Shown: positions 28,101 through 35,800, counted from the stretch's first letter. The stretch: DNA of 51,690 nt from DYRG01 sp041161065 (GCA_041161065.1 JBEAVE010000015.1:1-51690); one strand, 5' to 3'. Numbers and translations: made by a program. Notes: generated by a model not told the origin, from the letters alone.

Positions 28101-29177
28101 TGCCAAATCCATTAATAAACTATCGGCAGCACTGTATTCGTCGCTAAGTTGTTCTACCGAAAAATTATCAATATTGTCGGGTTCAAATACAGGGTTGCTT
28201 TCTTCTTGTTCAATGTTGAAATCAAATTCGCGGGTTAATTGTTCAAAACTTTGCTCTGCGAGTTCTTCTTCAATTTTTTCTTCAATGGGTGTTTCAGATT
28301 CAAGATCAAAAAAAGGCTCTTCTATTTCATTTTCTTCGTTAGATTTTAGTATTTCTTGGGTTTCTATTTTTTCTTCTGTGTCACCAATGATTTCTTGCGC
28401 TAAATCGTCCCACGACAACTCATTTAATGCATCATCAATATTTTCATTATTTTCATCGGGTTCTACAGAAACCACTGCTAAATTTTCTTGACTATCTTCT
28501 ATCAATAATTCGTCATTTAGTTCAAAAGGTTCTTCCTCTATAAAACTTTCGTGTTCCAAAGGTTCTTCAGTTAAAAAGCTATCAATATCATCGGGTTGCA
28601 TTGGATTAAAAGCCGCGTCGAGTTCTGCCGCTAATGCGAGATCAAGTTCATTAGGTTCTTCTGTTTTGAAATCTTTGAAATCCTCGTGTATCATTGCGGG
28701 TTCTTCTGAGGGCATTTGAATGGAATTTTCTAATGAATTTGAAATATCATTTGCTAATAAGTCAGCCAAGATGATTGCGCTTTCTGGGGATAGAGGAGAA
28801 TCCCATTCGCCGCGTTGCAAATGCTCAATTAACGCATGGCGATTGAATTCATCATTGGGCGATTGCAAATAATTAGCAACTAATTTAGGGACACGTTCTA
28901 ACGCAGCGCAAGCGGCTTGTTTGCGGGAGAAATCGGGTTGTTGAAGGGTTTGCAACAAATGTTGATTGGTTAAAATGCAAACCGTTTGCAAGCCTTGTAA
29001 TTCTGCTTCACCCGCCGCGCTAGAAATCTCCTGCAAATAGAGGATACCCTGTTTCACCATTGAAATGGTATATTGAGTATTTTCTTCTATGACAGCGGCG
29101 CGCAAGGCTTCGTGCAACAAATGCGCATTATTAGCGATTTTTTCCTCTAATAATGCGAGAGCTTGGGGATTACACAT
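22164..29177 (-). CDS. pilL: PilL/ChpA-type giant hybrid histidine kinase
   Basis: The CheA-like kinase of the Pil-Chp system, 2337 residues, probably controlling type IV pili. Five related helical Hpt-like modules lie at about residues 1-140, 480-623, 1013-1156, 1193-1329 and 1380-1513; they share GL-x-GLQxVC and NPxWxxPL signatures but show no HxxKG phospho-acceptor. Seven 54-residue acidic repeats occupy about 671-1007, inside a long Glu/Asp-rich linker. A true Hpt domain has AHTLKGSS with His1589. An Ala/Pro linker leads to the CheA dimerisation domain (from about 1720). The ATPase domain (RNSIDHG near 1925, GRGVGMDVV near 2019), a CheW domain (about 2065-2180) and a C-terminal receiver (IMIVDDS at about 2217, phospho-Asp in VDMEMPRMNG near 2265, TKPY) follow. 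GAGGGGGTAAG precedes the start. The MCP gene ends 12 bases upstream. Confidence 0.92.
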   Translation of the reverse strand: MCNPQALALLEEKIANNAHLLHEALRAAVIEENTQYTISMVKQGILYLQEISSAAGEAELQGLQTVCILTNQHLLQTLQQPDFSRKQAACAALERVPKLVANYLQSPNDEFNRHALIEHLQRGEWDSPLSPESAIILADLLANDISNSLENSIQMPSEEPAMIHEDFKDFKTEEPNELDLALAAELDAAFNPMQPDDIDSFLTEEPLEHESFIEEEPFELNDELLIEDSQENLAVVSVEPDENNENIDDALNELSWDDLAQEIIGDTEEKIETQEILKSNEENEIEEPFFDLESETPIEEKIEEELAEQSFEQLTREFDFNIEQEESNPVFEPDNIDNFSVEQLSDEYSAADSLLMDLADNAQTEEITEQLEEEQALFQDNVFDDQPYTFLETEPVLAEENTEQQIEENIAFDDDVFALNLDETADSSLQSIADDYTSEVLLEETALSHITEENVFEQMEEQLPNIALSQTEQNINNGDSLVSLEEILSNVAPQLKNALEVVCSTNDNAELIANVFSYLQHLNTISKAIKQTHSSGLEEFVLFIRENFNILAMSSLEERQQAKIVFETWVELLTDYLIADYVNESEEHALNLVTFLQNPNWFAPLFEQEASLLLEKLAPDMQLDVAENPQQTAFVPTIENPNLFKGNLLESDDQLLENETLEENFEETAQLDPFEDFSEQPLENAESGEELAAIDPFDDNAEIENIQESNLEESELLEAQETVQLDPFGDFSEQPLENVESSEELAAIDPFDDDVEIENIQESNLEESELLEEQETAQLDPFGDFSEQPLENVESSEELAAIDPFDDDVEIENTQESNLEENELLEAQETAQLDPFADFSEQPLESEESSEELAAIDPFDDAVEIENIQENNLEENELLEAQETAQLDPFGDFSEQPLENVESSEELAAIDPFNDDVEIENIQESNLEENELLEEQETAQLDPFADFSEQPLESEESSEELAAIDPFNDDVEIENIQESNLEENELLEEQETAQLDPFGDFSEQPLESEEKVDPAILLEPVNNALMEAFDGLSAAVNRLVSADDESEELLEAVGNYTEVLQPVLDSAEENGLVGILEVGNFVNENVLALGMLPKAERQSAQENLDLLPALLLDYLLAPQESTDGLVDHLKNPQWSAPLSEEKAEELKTTLLQIAPPQSVEENNTFEPLLGFEEEINAPVELESLSSETYLGTPEQLEHVNAALTESAEALSTSLENFVSMQNDNELFLEAVDTYTTHVQNIWDAAEQAGLNGLQDVCNFVNENIMALSAEDQEKRQAAHELLEMWPMLVLNYLTSPADNIAPLAEHLQNPNWIMPLDDGQAQLLVESLKQGSTKTPELQTEEMDSFGDSFTEQTTSEEIEEIEIDSGSSDGEISLGNSEMLEMLSGEIESAQAELEEFLEKFVNTPNNKPEFAEIASNYNELVGRLAMASEMVGLTGLQDVCEFVMSNVGILTEKSQADRQKSKEALQKWPSLVLAYLKAPSNNIVALLNHFRENDWPSPLPDEKAHALLNNLRSSSSVPEDDSSEPSRATQAKPEDVALQIPADVNPDLLAAYLQEAPQNAADFTACLQRIVKNPAPDDVKLGQRIAHTLKGSSNIIGIKGVATLAHNLEDILEYLFENSVPPPAPLTKTMIEAADTLEVMIDSLQGKEDPPANAQAILQEVLDWANRIDRNQLNVSEEEIAKRKAEIAAQTANAPKPAAPTGAVAAAAGGAAAPQEAGETEQFLRVPTRTIDNLLRLIGEMSISVGQIQERLKHVIGSTKSLNSQGLTVQHKGYELETLVVVRDVTNRRKHRLDSGNNIIAEDQEQAFDSLEFEQYNELHSLTHSFIESIADSRELGGSILEDLTALDGMFIHQERLNKEFQQIVMTTRMVPIKSIIARLERIVRQTCRSTEKLADLVMVGGDILIDGDVLTKLLDPLMHILRNSIDHGMELPADRVAAGKPETGTVTIRCYRQGNNIVVKCEDDGKGLNFERIRSIAVERGLVTENQELSPRELSRLILIPGFSTKGAVTQVSGRGVGMDVVHTSILELKGALEIESEPGRGSAMILILPMTLVTEHVLLVGVATQKFALPTHHLAQALTPDSGEFRRIGDAINFHMDKNAYPVTTLGDLLNVSGSSPVTENENRPLVLVKGEGSVTAVIVDYLYDSRHLVSKTMGRYIKKVRGVAGASILGDGSVVAMLDLPELLRQPAKTLMPLGSSAGEGESTADVLGVPHIMIVDDSLSVRKVLSQLIEDNGFQTMLAKDGLEAVEQVSQRKPDVMLVDMEMPRMNGIELTAHIRANDATKHIPIFMITSRTTEKHRQLAKEAGVSAYLTKPYQDTELLALINDALRNKR
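26158..27167 (-). repeat. tandem 162-bp repeats within pilL
   Basis: Six full copies and a partial seventh of a 162-bp unit, recognisable from the recurring plus-strand ACGGATCAAGTTG at a spacing of exactly 162 bases. Each encodes 54 residues beginning LDPFGDFSEQPLE and containing EELAAIDPFDDDVEIENIQ. Copies differ by only a few substitutions, indicating recent amplification; copy number is likely to vary between strains and to be fragile in short-read assembly. Confidence 0.92.
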
Positions 29178-29189
29178 CTTACCCCCTCA

Positions 29190-31757
29190 TTATGCGCTTG
29201 GTAAGGTGAACACACGCACGGATTCAATTAACTGTCTGGCGTATTCTACCAAACGATCAGTTTCTTCCACCTGTTCCTCTAATTGACGACCTGTTTCTTC
29301 AGAGCTACTTTGAATTGAAAGGGCGTGTTCGCGTAATTCATTTGAAATGCGTGCTTGTTGTTGAGATGCCATTGCAATTTGTTCTACCACTTTTACGAGG
29401 TTTGCAGTGGTGTCCTGTGTATCTTTCATCTGCTCACCGGCACGTTCTGCAAGCCGTGAACCGTCCACTACTTGCTCAATGGTTTTATCCATCGTTGCAA
29501 TGGTGTCGTTGGTTTCAACCTGAATGTTTTTAACTAACGCCGAAATCTGTGAAGTCGCGTTCCGAGAGCTTTCAGCGAGCCGTTGAACTTCGTCCGCAAC
29601 CACCGAGAATCCGCGACCGGCTTCCCCTGCCGCCGCCGCTTGCATCGATGCGTTTAACGCAAGTACGTGGGTACGTTCAGCAATATTGTTAATAATATCA
29701 ACGATCCCCGAAATTTCTTGCGAACGTTCACCGAGTCGCTTAATCCGTTTTTCCGTTTCGTGAATGGTTTCGCGAATTTCGCTCATCCCGTTAATCGTAC
29801 TGGTTACCGTTTCGAGCGCGACCTGTGTGGAACGTGTCGCTTCTGCCGCGATTTCGTTACAAGATTGCGCAACTTCCGCAATTTTATTCATCGCTTCGGA
29901 TGCAGCGGCAAGTTCGGTCATGGTGGTCGCCACCACTTCGCGTTCGGCTTCCGCCACTTTTACAACGCTGTGCGCTTGAATTTTTACGCGGTTTGATGCT
30001 TCGCCGACTTCGTCACTAATTTTTCTTACGTTTAATAAAACCTTAGAAGTTTCTGTCGCCATTTGGTTAATAGCGTCCGCCAACGGACCCGTTACGTCTT
30101 CGGTTACAGGTACTTGAACCGTCAAATCCCGTTGAGATAATTGGAATGATGCTTTTAACAATTCAATAATTGAGTTGTTGAGCATTTCATTTTCTTTCTC
30201 AGCTTTTGCTAACTGACTTAAGCGGTCATCTAACAATCCGTTGAAGGCTTTAGATAAAGTTTCTAACTCGTCGTTAGTTTTGATGATGGCGCGGGCGGTA
30301 AAATCCCCTTCGGCGACTTTGGTCACGGTTTTTTCTAAGTGATTGATGGGACGCGCGAACAAGATTGAGAATAAGAAACCGAGCAAACCTCCGCCTGCCA
30401 ACACCCCTAAACCGATGTAGACCGACCCGCTTTGAATCCCTGATTGCAAGGTTTTCAACTGCGCCAACGATTCTTCTTCCGAAAGGTTAGAGAAAATCGC
30501 CCAATTCAAACCGGGCACGTTAATTGGCGCGAAAGCGGACAACACTGGTTCGCCCTTGTAATCTTCCAACACGTCGTAACCTGTCACCCCGTTGAGCGCA
30601 GATTGCGTTCCAAAGTTATCAACTATCTGCAAACCTACGGTGGTATCCTTTTGATCCATATTAGAAATTAATTCAGGAGTCACGCCTTCTTTGCCGTCGA
30701 TGGTTGCCAAATAGTCTTCTTTGTTTTCCACGAATGCCCGACTATCGTTCCGCATGGTTTTGTCTTCACCGACGATCACGGTTTCACCGGTTTTGCCTGA
30801 TTCGTCCAACCGCCACGAACGGTCATACGTCATAATGTCGTTAATTTTGTCGATGGGCAACTGCAAAATCGCCATACCCGTTTGTTCTGCGCCCTCAAAA
30901 ATAGGCACGCCGATGAACGCGGCTTGGGTTTGGTAAGAAGGTAGATAGGGCATAAAATCAACCAGCGCGGTTTGCCCTTGTTTCGCGTCGGCGAGCTTGG
31001 CGTACACTTGACCTAATCCCGTATCCGCAAACGCGCCACCCTCTTTTAAATTGGTCGCAAAATCAATATCTTTGGTTGCAGAATAGACGATGTCGCCGTT
31101 TTTATTGACCAATAAAATGTCTTGGAATGTAAAACGGTTCATGAATTCCAATAACACGGGGTGGTAACGACGGTGAAGTTCGCTGTAGGTTGAGCTGTCT
31201 TTGGAAGCCAAGAACTCTTCTTTTGTCCCTAAAGGGTTGGGGTTTTTAACGATGTAAAAGTGTTGCAGCGCGACGGTGGTTTCGCTGAATCCTTCGACTT
31301 TTGAGGACAAATTAGGGGATTGATCGGGGTTGAGCAATTCATATTCCTGTGCGAAATCAGAGGCATAGTAATTATCCAATGATTCACGGAATTCATCGAT
31401 GGGAAGTCCGGCATTGTCGTGTTGTGCGTCGGGGTCGGGCGGACCTTCCTGCGCGGCGGGCGTGGATTTGCCGGCTTCGCTGGTGAAGGTTTGGAACGCG
31501 CTTGAGAATTCCCTGAGCATTTTCACGGTATTCGGGTCTTTTACCAAATATTGCAATTGATTGGTGACTAGTTTGAAGTAGTCTTCAATTTGTTGTTTTT
31601 TGGAATCTCGAATCGAGGTGATGTGACTTTGCGCTTGAGATTGCAAAGCCTGTTGCGCAATAGATGCGGCAATGTTATTTACAAGGTAAGCGGTAATAAG
31701 TACTGGAATAACCGATAAAACCGCTGAACCGACGAGCATTTTTGTTCTAATTTTCAT
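29190..31757 (-). CDS. pilJ: methyl-accepting chemotaxis receptor with Cache sensor, in the PilJ position
   Basis: An 855-residue chemoreceptor. One membrane helix (about 10-30) precedes a periplasmic region of some 410 residues and a second helix (about 443-465), then HAMP (DELETLSKAFN) and a methyl-accepting signalling domain. Its tip region reads IAERTHVLALNASMQAAAAGEAGRG, typical of PilJ-class receptors. The periplasmic part looks like a double Cache domain (VYSATKDIDFATNL, GKTGETVIVGEDKTMRNDSR, GVTGYDVLEDYKGEPVLSAFAPI) rather than the shorter PilJ sensor, so it probably binds a small ligand directly. AGAAAAGCGAT with GGAG precedes the start. It sits between pilI and pilL. Confidence 0.88.
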   Translation of the reverse strand: MKIRTKMLVGSAVLSVIPVLITAYLVNNIAASIAQQALQSQAQSHITSIRDSKKQQIEDYFKLVTNQLQYLVKDPNTVKMLREFSSAFQTFTSEAGKSTPAAQEGPPDPDAQHDNAGLPIDEFRESLDNYYASDFAQEYELLNPDQSPNLSSKVEGFSETTVALQHFYIVKNPNPLGTKEEFLASKDSSTYSELHRRYHPVLLEFMNRFTFQDILLVNKNGDIVYSATKDIDFATNLKEGGAFADTGLGQVYAKLADAKQGQTALVDFMPYLPSYQTQAAFIGVPIFEGAEQTGMAILQLPIDKINDIMTYDRSWRLDESGKTGETVIVGEDKTMRNDSRAFVENKEDYLATIDGKEGVTPELISNMDQKDTTVGLQIVDNFGTQSALNGVTGYDVLEDYKGEPVLSAFAPINVPGLNWAIFSNLSEEESLAQLKTLQSGIQSGSVYIGLGVLAGGGLLGFLFSILFARPINHLEKTVTKVAEGDFTARAIIKTNDELETLSKAFNGLLDDRLSQLAKAEKENEMLNNSIIELLKASFQLSQRDLTVQVPVTEDVTGPLADAINQMATETSKVLLNVRKISDEVGEASNRVKIQAHSVVKVAEAEREVVATTMTELAAASEAMNKIAEVAQSCNEIAAEATRSTQVALETVTSTINGMSEIRETIHETEKRIKRLGERSQEISGIVDIINNIAERTHVLALNASMQAAAAGEAGRGFSVVADEVQRLAESSRNATSQISALVKNIQVETNDTIATMDKTIEQVVDGSRLAERAGEQMKDTQDTTANLVKVVEQIAMASQQQARISNELREHALSIQSSSEETGRQLEEQVEETDRLVEYARQLIESVRVFTLPSA

Positions 31758-31799
31758 ATCGCTTTTCTCCGTAGCAAATCAGATGATTAGCAACGCTAA

Positions 31800-32324
31800 C
31801 TAAGTAGCCACCCGATGTCCTAAAGATTCAAAGAAGGCTTTGTGGTCGAAGTTAAACCACATTTCGCCGTTGCGTTCAAAACCACTTGGGATAAAGGGTT
31901 GAATTGCCGACGGTAGCGCGGGCAAATTGTGTAATTTATCCTCTACATTTAGGTATTGATGGGCGGGCAATTCGTCGATAGGAATTCCCGCTGCTGCATC
32001 ACCCTGCTCTAAAATCAATAACATACGCTTTTTTTCTCCACCACGTTCCAAGCCGAGCAACATTTTCAATTCAAATACTGGGACTAAATTACCGCGCAAA
32101 TTGACCAATCCTAAAAACCACGATGACGTATTGGGAATGCTGCAAACTGCGTTGTAATCGCTTAATTCGCTGAAGGTATTTTCGGCAATCAGCAATCCTA
32201 AATCACCGATGCGAAACCCCAACCGCCGAATAATCGTTTCTTGATCAGCGGCTTTTTTGTCCGCCTCGGGGTGAATGAAAAACCGACTCAGTGCTTCGCT
32301 AGGTCGCAACCATTTGGTTTTCAT
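31800..32324 (-). CDS. pilI: PilI, CheW-type coupling protein
   Basis: A 174-residue adaptor linking the receptor to PilL. The CheW core is visible from RLGFRIGDLGLLIAENTFSEL through SSWFLGLVNLRGNLVPVFELKMLLGLE to LLILEQGDAAAGIPIDEL. An ATG six bases upstream (32330) is in frame, but 32324 has GGGTGA at better spacing. It is nine bases... close behind the lipoprotein gene (stop at 32340) and 42 bases ahead of the receptor gene. Confidence 0.88.
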   Translation of the reverse strand: MKTKWLRPSEALSRFFIHPEADKKAADQETIIRRLGFRIGDLGLLIAENTFSELSDYNAVCSIPNTSSWFLGLVNLRGNLVPVFELKMLLGLERGGEKKRMLLILEQGDAAAGIPIDELPAHQYLNVEDKLHNLPALPSAIQPFIPSGFERNGEMWFNFDHKAFFESLGHRVAT

Positions 32325-32339
32325 GATCATTCACCCATA

Positions 32340-33437
32340 TTATTGTGTTTCACCTTGAACAGGTGCGATAAATTCTTGTAAAGGCTCAGCGTTAAAGTGC
32401 AACACAGCGGGCGTTCGACCGGGATAGGACACCAACGTGCTCACGTCGCCTTCAATTGTCCGATTATGATTTTTCATGAATAAACGAATATGCCGCATGG
32501 TTTTACGAATGCTTCGATCACGAATAGCGGATAATCCTCTGATGGGACCTTCAATGAAATTGACCATCGAGAAACGTTGCTCAAATTCCGTGCGCTCGAC
32601 GTTATCGAGGGCAGCCAATCCTTCCAACGTGGCGTTACGTTTCCCCCCTTGCAGGCGTTCCATCGTACTGAACCAGATCGCCAATAAGGCTTTAGCAAAG
32701 GTCGGATTTTTCTCGAGGACTTCACGATGAATAACCACTAAATAACTGATTTCATTGGGAATATCACGACTGGAAAATAAAGGTTTGGCAATGCCACTTT
32801 TGGTTAATTGGCTGACCAGCGGATTACTTGCTGCGATGCCAAAAACACCTTCTTTACCCACTGCATCTTGTAGTGCGGTTTCTTTGGTATTTTCGATGGT
32901 CACTAAATTGAGGTCGATTTGGTTTCTCAATAAGTAGCGGTCGAGCAGATAGTGCATAACTGAAAATTCGGGCAACGCGATTTTTTGGTTTGAAATTTCG
33001 GCGTTGGAATTGGCGGGAACTAAGACGGCTTCGTTTCCGACGCTGTAGCCGGTGATTAACACGACATCAGCGGTAATATCGCGGGTGGCGATTTTGGAGA
33101 TGGCATCGATATTGGTTGCGACGATTGCATCGGCTTCGTGGGCGATGAATTTGTTGATGGCGGTTTCGTAGTCGCTTTCTTTGAAGGCGATATTGACACC
33201 GTATTCTTCGCTGTATCCTTTGAATAATTCTTCTTTTTCTGCAAAGAACCAAGGTAAAGTGGGCAAAGACTTTGCGACCATGAAGGTCAATTCTGCGCCG
33301 TCGGGGGTGCCCGATTCGCTGCTAGTTTCTTCGGAGTCGTCAGCGTTGCCGCCGTTCCACCAGGCTTCGATCCAGCCGCACGATACCAACGACATACTCA
33401 ACCAGCCTATCGCTAATATTCTCACTATTGGGTGCAT
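32340..33437 (-). CDS. TauA/NMT1-type solute-binding lipoprotein
   Basis: A 365-residue lipoprotein with lipobox LVSC near residue 20. The body (FMVAKSLPTLPWFFAEKEELF, AINKFIAHEADAIVATNIDAI, TGYSVGNEAVLVP, YLVVIHREVLEKNP) is a periplasmic binding protein of the NitT/TauT (NMT1/THI5-like) class, which bind sulfonates, nitrate or pyrimidines in ABC systems. No ABC permease or ATPase gene is adjacent. Instead it heads the pilI-pilJ-pilL run, suggesting a ligand-presenting role for the receptor. Start chosen at 33437 to give a proper lipoprotein signal peptide with AGGA upstream; longer in-frame starts reach 33506. The intervening linker after the Cys is rich in Asp, Ser and Gly. Confidence 0.82.
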   Translation of the reverse strand: MHPIVRILAIGWLSMSLVSCGWIEAWWNGGNADDSEETSSESGTPDGAELTFMVAKSLPTLPWFFAEKEELFKGYSEEYGVNIAFKESDYETAINKFIAHEADAIVATNIDAISKIATRDITADVVLITGYSVGNEAVLVPANSNAEISNQKIALPEFSVMHYLLDRYLLRNQIDLNLVTIENTKETALQDAVGKEGVFGIAASNPLVSQLTKSGIAKPLFSSRDIPNEISYLVVIHREVLEKNPTFAKALLAIWFSTMERLQGGKRNATLEGLAALDNVERTEFEQRFSMVNFIEGPIRGLSAIRDRSIRKTMRHIRLFMKNHNRTIEGDVSTLVSYPGRTPAVLHFNAEPLQEFIAPVQGETQ

Positions 33438-33564
33438 TGCGCTTTTTCCTATCGTGACCATTCTCAAATTCTGAAATAGGGTAGTAAATTTTTTACCAAA
33501 TAACAAGTTACATCGTTAAATTCATGTATTAGTTTAACTACTCATGCGCCAGATTACCAGAATA

Positions 33565-33606
33565 AAAACAGCAGGCTTTTCCAAAAATCGGATAACCTGC
33601 TGTTTT
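33565..33606 (-). terminator. terminator after pilH
   Basis: An 11-bp perfect inverted repeat (AAAACAGCAGG at 33565-33575, CCTGCTGTTTT at 33596-33606) with a 20-nt loop lies 22 bases past the pilH stop; on the minus strand it ends in TTTTT. It should separate pilGH transcripts from the lipoprotein-pilI-pilJ-pilL unit, whose promoter would then lie in 33438-33560. Confidence 0.72.
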
Positions 33607-33627
33607 CTTTTATCATTCTGTTAAGCG

Positions 33628-33993
33628 TTATTTGAACGCATTGATCTGTTCGATAATTTGTGCGGAGGTGTAAGGTTTTTGGACTAACGACTTACCGCCT
33701 TGCATTTCCGCCCACATCCGGTCGGCTTTTTGCCCTTTGCTGGTGACAAACACGATGGGAATATGTTTGGTGGCGGCGTTGTGGGTAATATCGCGGCAGG
33801 CTTGGTAGCCGTCCATTTGCTGCATCACCACGTCCATAAAAATCAAATCGGGCATTTCGGTGGCGGATTTATCGATGGCTTCCTTGCCTGACGAGGCGGT
33901 GACGACGGTGTAACCTGCGTCTGAAACGATATTTTTTAAGTTCAATAAATCGACAGGGGAATCGTCCACTACCATAATTTTGCTAATCGCCAT
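33628..33993 (-). CDS. pilH: PilH, single-domain response regulator
   Basis: A 121-residue CheY-like receiver. Acidic pocket VVDDSPVD near residue 10, phospho-Asp in LIFMDVVMQQMDGYQA near residue 55, conserved Thr/Ser FVTSKGQK and Lys in LVQKPYT. In Pil-Chp systems PilH acts with the retraction arm of pilus control. It follows pilG after 49 bases and is followed by a terminator. Confidence 0.9.
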   Translation of the reverse strand: MAISKIMVVDDSPVDLLNLKNIVSDAGYTVVTASSGKEAIDKSATEMPDLIFMDVVMQQMDGYQACRDITHNAATKHIPIVFVTSKGQKADRMWAEMQGGKSLVQKPYTSAQIIEQINAFK

Positions 33994-34042
33994 GTTGAGA
34001 GCTCCTCACTATGTAATCAATGGGTTAAAAGATAAAAAACGG

Positions 34043-34861
34043 TTATTTTCCTTCCAATTGGGGGAGGAATTTTTGAATAACTTCATCGAGCAGACTTTTC
34101 TCGACGGGTTTTGTCAAATACAAACTTGCGCCCGCCATCGTGCCTTTGAGTTTATCGAAGCGCGAGTCTTTGCCGGTGAGCATGATGATGGGGGTATTTT
34201 TGAAATGTTTGTCGGCGCGCAAGGTTTTGCACACTTTGTAGCCGTCGATGCCGGGCATCATAATATCTAAAAAAACAATATCGTAATCGGTCGTTTTTTT
34301 AGTCATTTCAAGGGCTTCTTCACCTGTTTCGGCGTATTCGATTTGCAATCCGAACAGACCTAATTGCAAGCCCATCGATTTGCGCACCATTTCGCTATCG
34401 TCGACCACTAAGGCTTTGATGTCGGTTTTGGCTTTTGACTGTACGCTTTTGAGGGCGGTGTCGAGGGCTTTTTTGCCTTCTTCGTCGAGTTCGCCTTCGC
34501 CGCCCACTTTGTTTTCAGGGACATAATTGAAAACTTTGATGGTCACTTCGTCTAGCACATCGAGCACCCGTTTCAGCGTCATCGGGCGACGAATCACAAA
34601 CGCATCCGCCGGCGCGGGGGCTGTTGCTTTAGTGGCGCGCACCAGCGGAAGTTTGCTGTGATGCACACTAAAGGCTTTCCACGCCTCGATAGCTTTAGGA
34701 TCATCGGCATCGACGATGGCGATTTCTGCCGTATTGCGCTCGGCTTCGCTCACCACCGTGTATTTGCGGTTGCGAGAAGCTGCCAGCTTGAAGATGCTTC
34801 CCAACGTGTTGTGTTCATTGGGGGCTAAGCCAAACAGGGTTACTTTGAAAACTTTATCCAT
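34043..34861 (-). CDS. pilG: PilG-like response regulator with N-terminal extra domain
   Basis: A 272-residue protein whose C-terminal 120 residues form a receiver of the PilG type: ALVVDDSEMVRKSM, phospho-Asp in IVFLDIMMPGIDGYKV, Thr in MLTGKDSRFD and Lys in YLTKPVE. The N-terminal 115 residues (KVTLFGLAPNEHNTLGSIFKLAA through VIRRPMTLKRVLDVLDEV) resemble a degenerate receiver: AEIAIVDADD sits where the phospho-site strand would be and RRPM where KP would be. Typical PilG is about half this length. It is encoded 81 bases downstream of zapD and starts the signalling part of the cluster. Confidence 0.82.
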   Translation of the reverse strand: MDKVFKVTLFGLAPNEHNTLGSIFKLAASRNRKYTVVSEAERNTAEIAIVDADDPKAIEAWKAFSVHHSKLPLVRATKATAPAPADAFVIRRPMTLKRVLDVLDEVTIKVFNYVPENKVGGEGELDEEGKKALDTALKSVQSKAKTDIKALVVDDSEMVRKSMGLQLGLFGLQIEYAETGEEALEMTKKTTDYDIVFLDIMMPGIDGYKVCKTLRADKHFKNTPIIMLTGKDSRFDKLKGTMAGASLYLTKPVEKSLLDEVIQKFLPQLEGK

Positions 34862-34942
34862 TGCTTTGCATTCCTGTTCTTAAAATAGGGTCGCGCCTGC
34901 ACATCGCTATGTTATATCACATTCATCAATTTGACGGTATAG

Positions 34943-35800
34943 CTAATTGGCATTGCTGCAACAAGCCAACTCAAAATGCACGTCCTGATCGGTGGCAATC
35001 GGACGTTCCGGCGGGTGCGGGTGTTCAAAAAAACGTAATGTAAATCGGTGTCTACCGCCGCTCATTTCGGGATAACACGGATGGTCGCCCGATAAACTCA
35101 CCCGCACCAATTGCACTTCGGTTTTGCTGTCCAGTTTAGTCTGAAAAAACCCGCCGTGCGCCACTTCGTGCGTTGGCAGCGTATTCTGCCGCGTCAAGTA
35201 TAGATTCAATTCAATTCCCTCGCGCAGGGGATTTAAATGGCTCAGCCACTCGCCGAGTTCTTGCTGCCGCTGTTTGGGGCTGCATTGTAACCAATGATGA
35301 TACGCAGGAACATCAATTCGTGACGTGCCACCCGGAATATTGCTGCGTTGTCGAACGTTCGCAATCAAATAATGCTCATCAAATAAACGACTTAGGCGTT
35401 GTTCGGGCGTTCCCAATTGGTCGATCAGCGTATTAATTTTATTTAGCAGCGAATTCAGCCGATGATCGTCGACTTTGGGGCTTTGTTTCCAACGCTGTAA
35501 ATCTTGCGCATGACGCTCTAAGTCTTTGATTAAATCGGGTTTGCAATCATTGCGGGCGGTAAATTCCAAAATATCCACCAACGCTGCCATCGCCGCGCGG
35601 CTATCCCATTGCGACGGACCGCGCAGCCGATACTGCATTTCCTCGAACAAATACTCCAATCGCAACCACACGCGCGTGCGTTCATTGAGCGGTTGTTCAT
35701 ATATAACTTTTTGTTTTGCCAACAATTGTTCAGTTTTCAATCGGCTTTCGCTACGGCTTTCCATGTTTTCCTGCTCGTCGGCAGCCCACTCCTCAGCCAT
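34943..35800 (-). CDS. zapD: cell division protein ZapD
   Basis: Cytoplasmic FtsZ-bundling protein at the division ring. The hallmark IYEQPLNERTRVWLRLEYLFEE appears at about residues 33-54, with SRAAMAALVDILEF and the C-terminal VRVSLSGDHPCYPEMSGGRHRFTLRF. The 285 residues include about 30 extra N-terminal residues rich in Glu and Ser, but AAGGA is well placed before this start, so the extension seems genuine. Position after coaE and the pilBCD genes is standard in gammaproteobacteria. Confidence 0.93.
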   Translation of the reverse strand: MAEEWAADEQENMESRSESRLKTEQLLAKQKVIYEQPLNERTRVWLRLEYLFEEMQYRLRGPSQWDSRAAMAALVDILEFTARNDCKPDLIKDLERHAQDLQRWKQSPKVDDHRLNSLLNKINTLIDQLGTPEQRLSRLFDEHYLIANVRQRSNIPGGTSRIDVPAYHHWLQCSPKQRQQELGEWLSHLNPLREGIELNLYLTRQNTLPTHEVAHGGFFQTKLDSKTEVQLVRVSLSGDHPCYPEMSGGRHRFTLRFFEHPHPPERPIATDQDVHFELACCSNAN

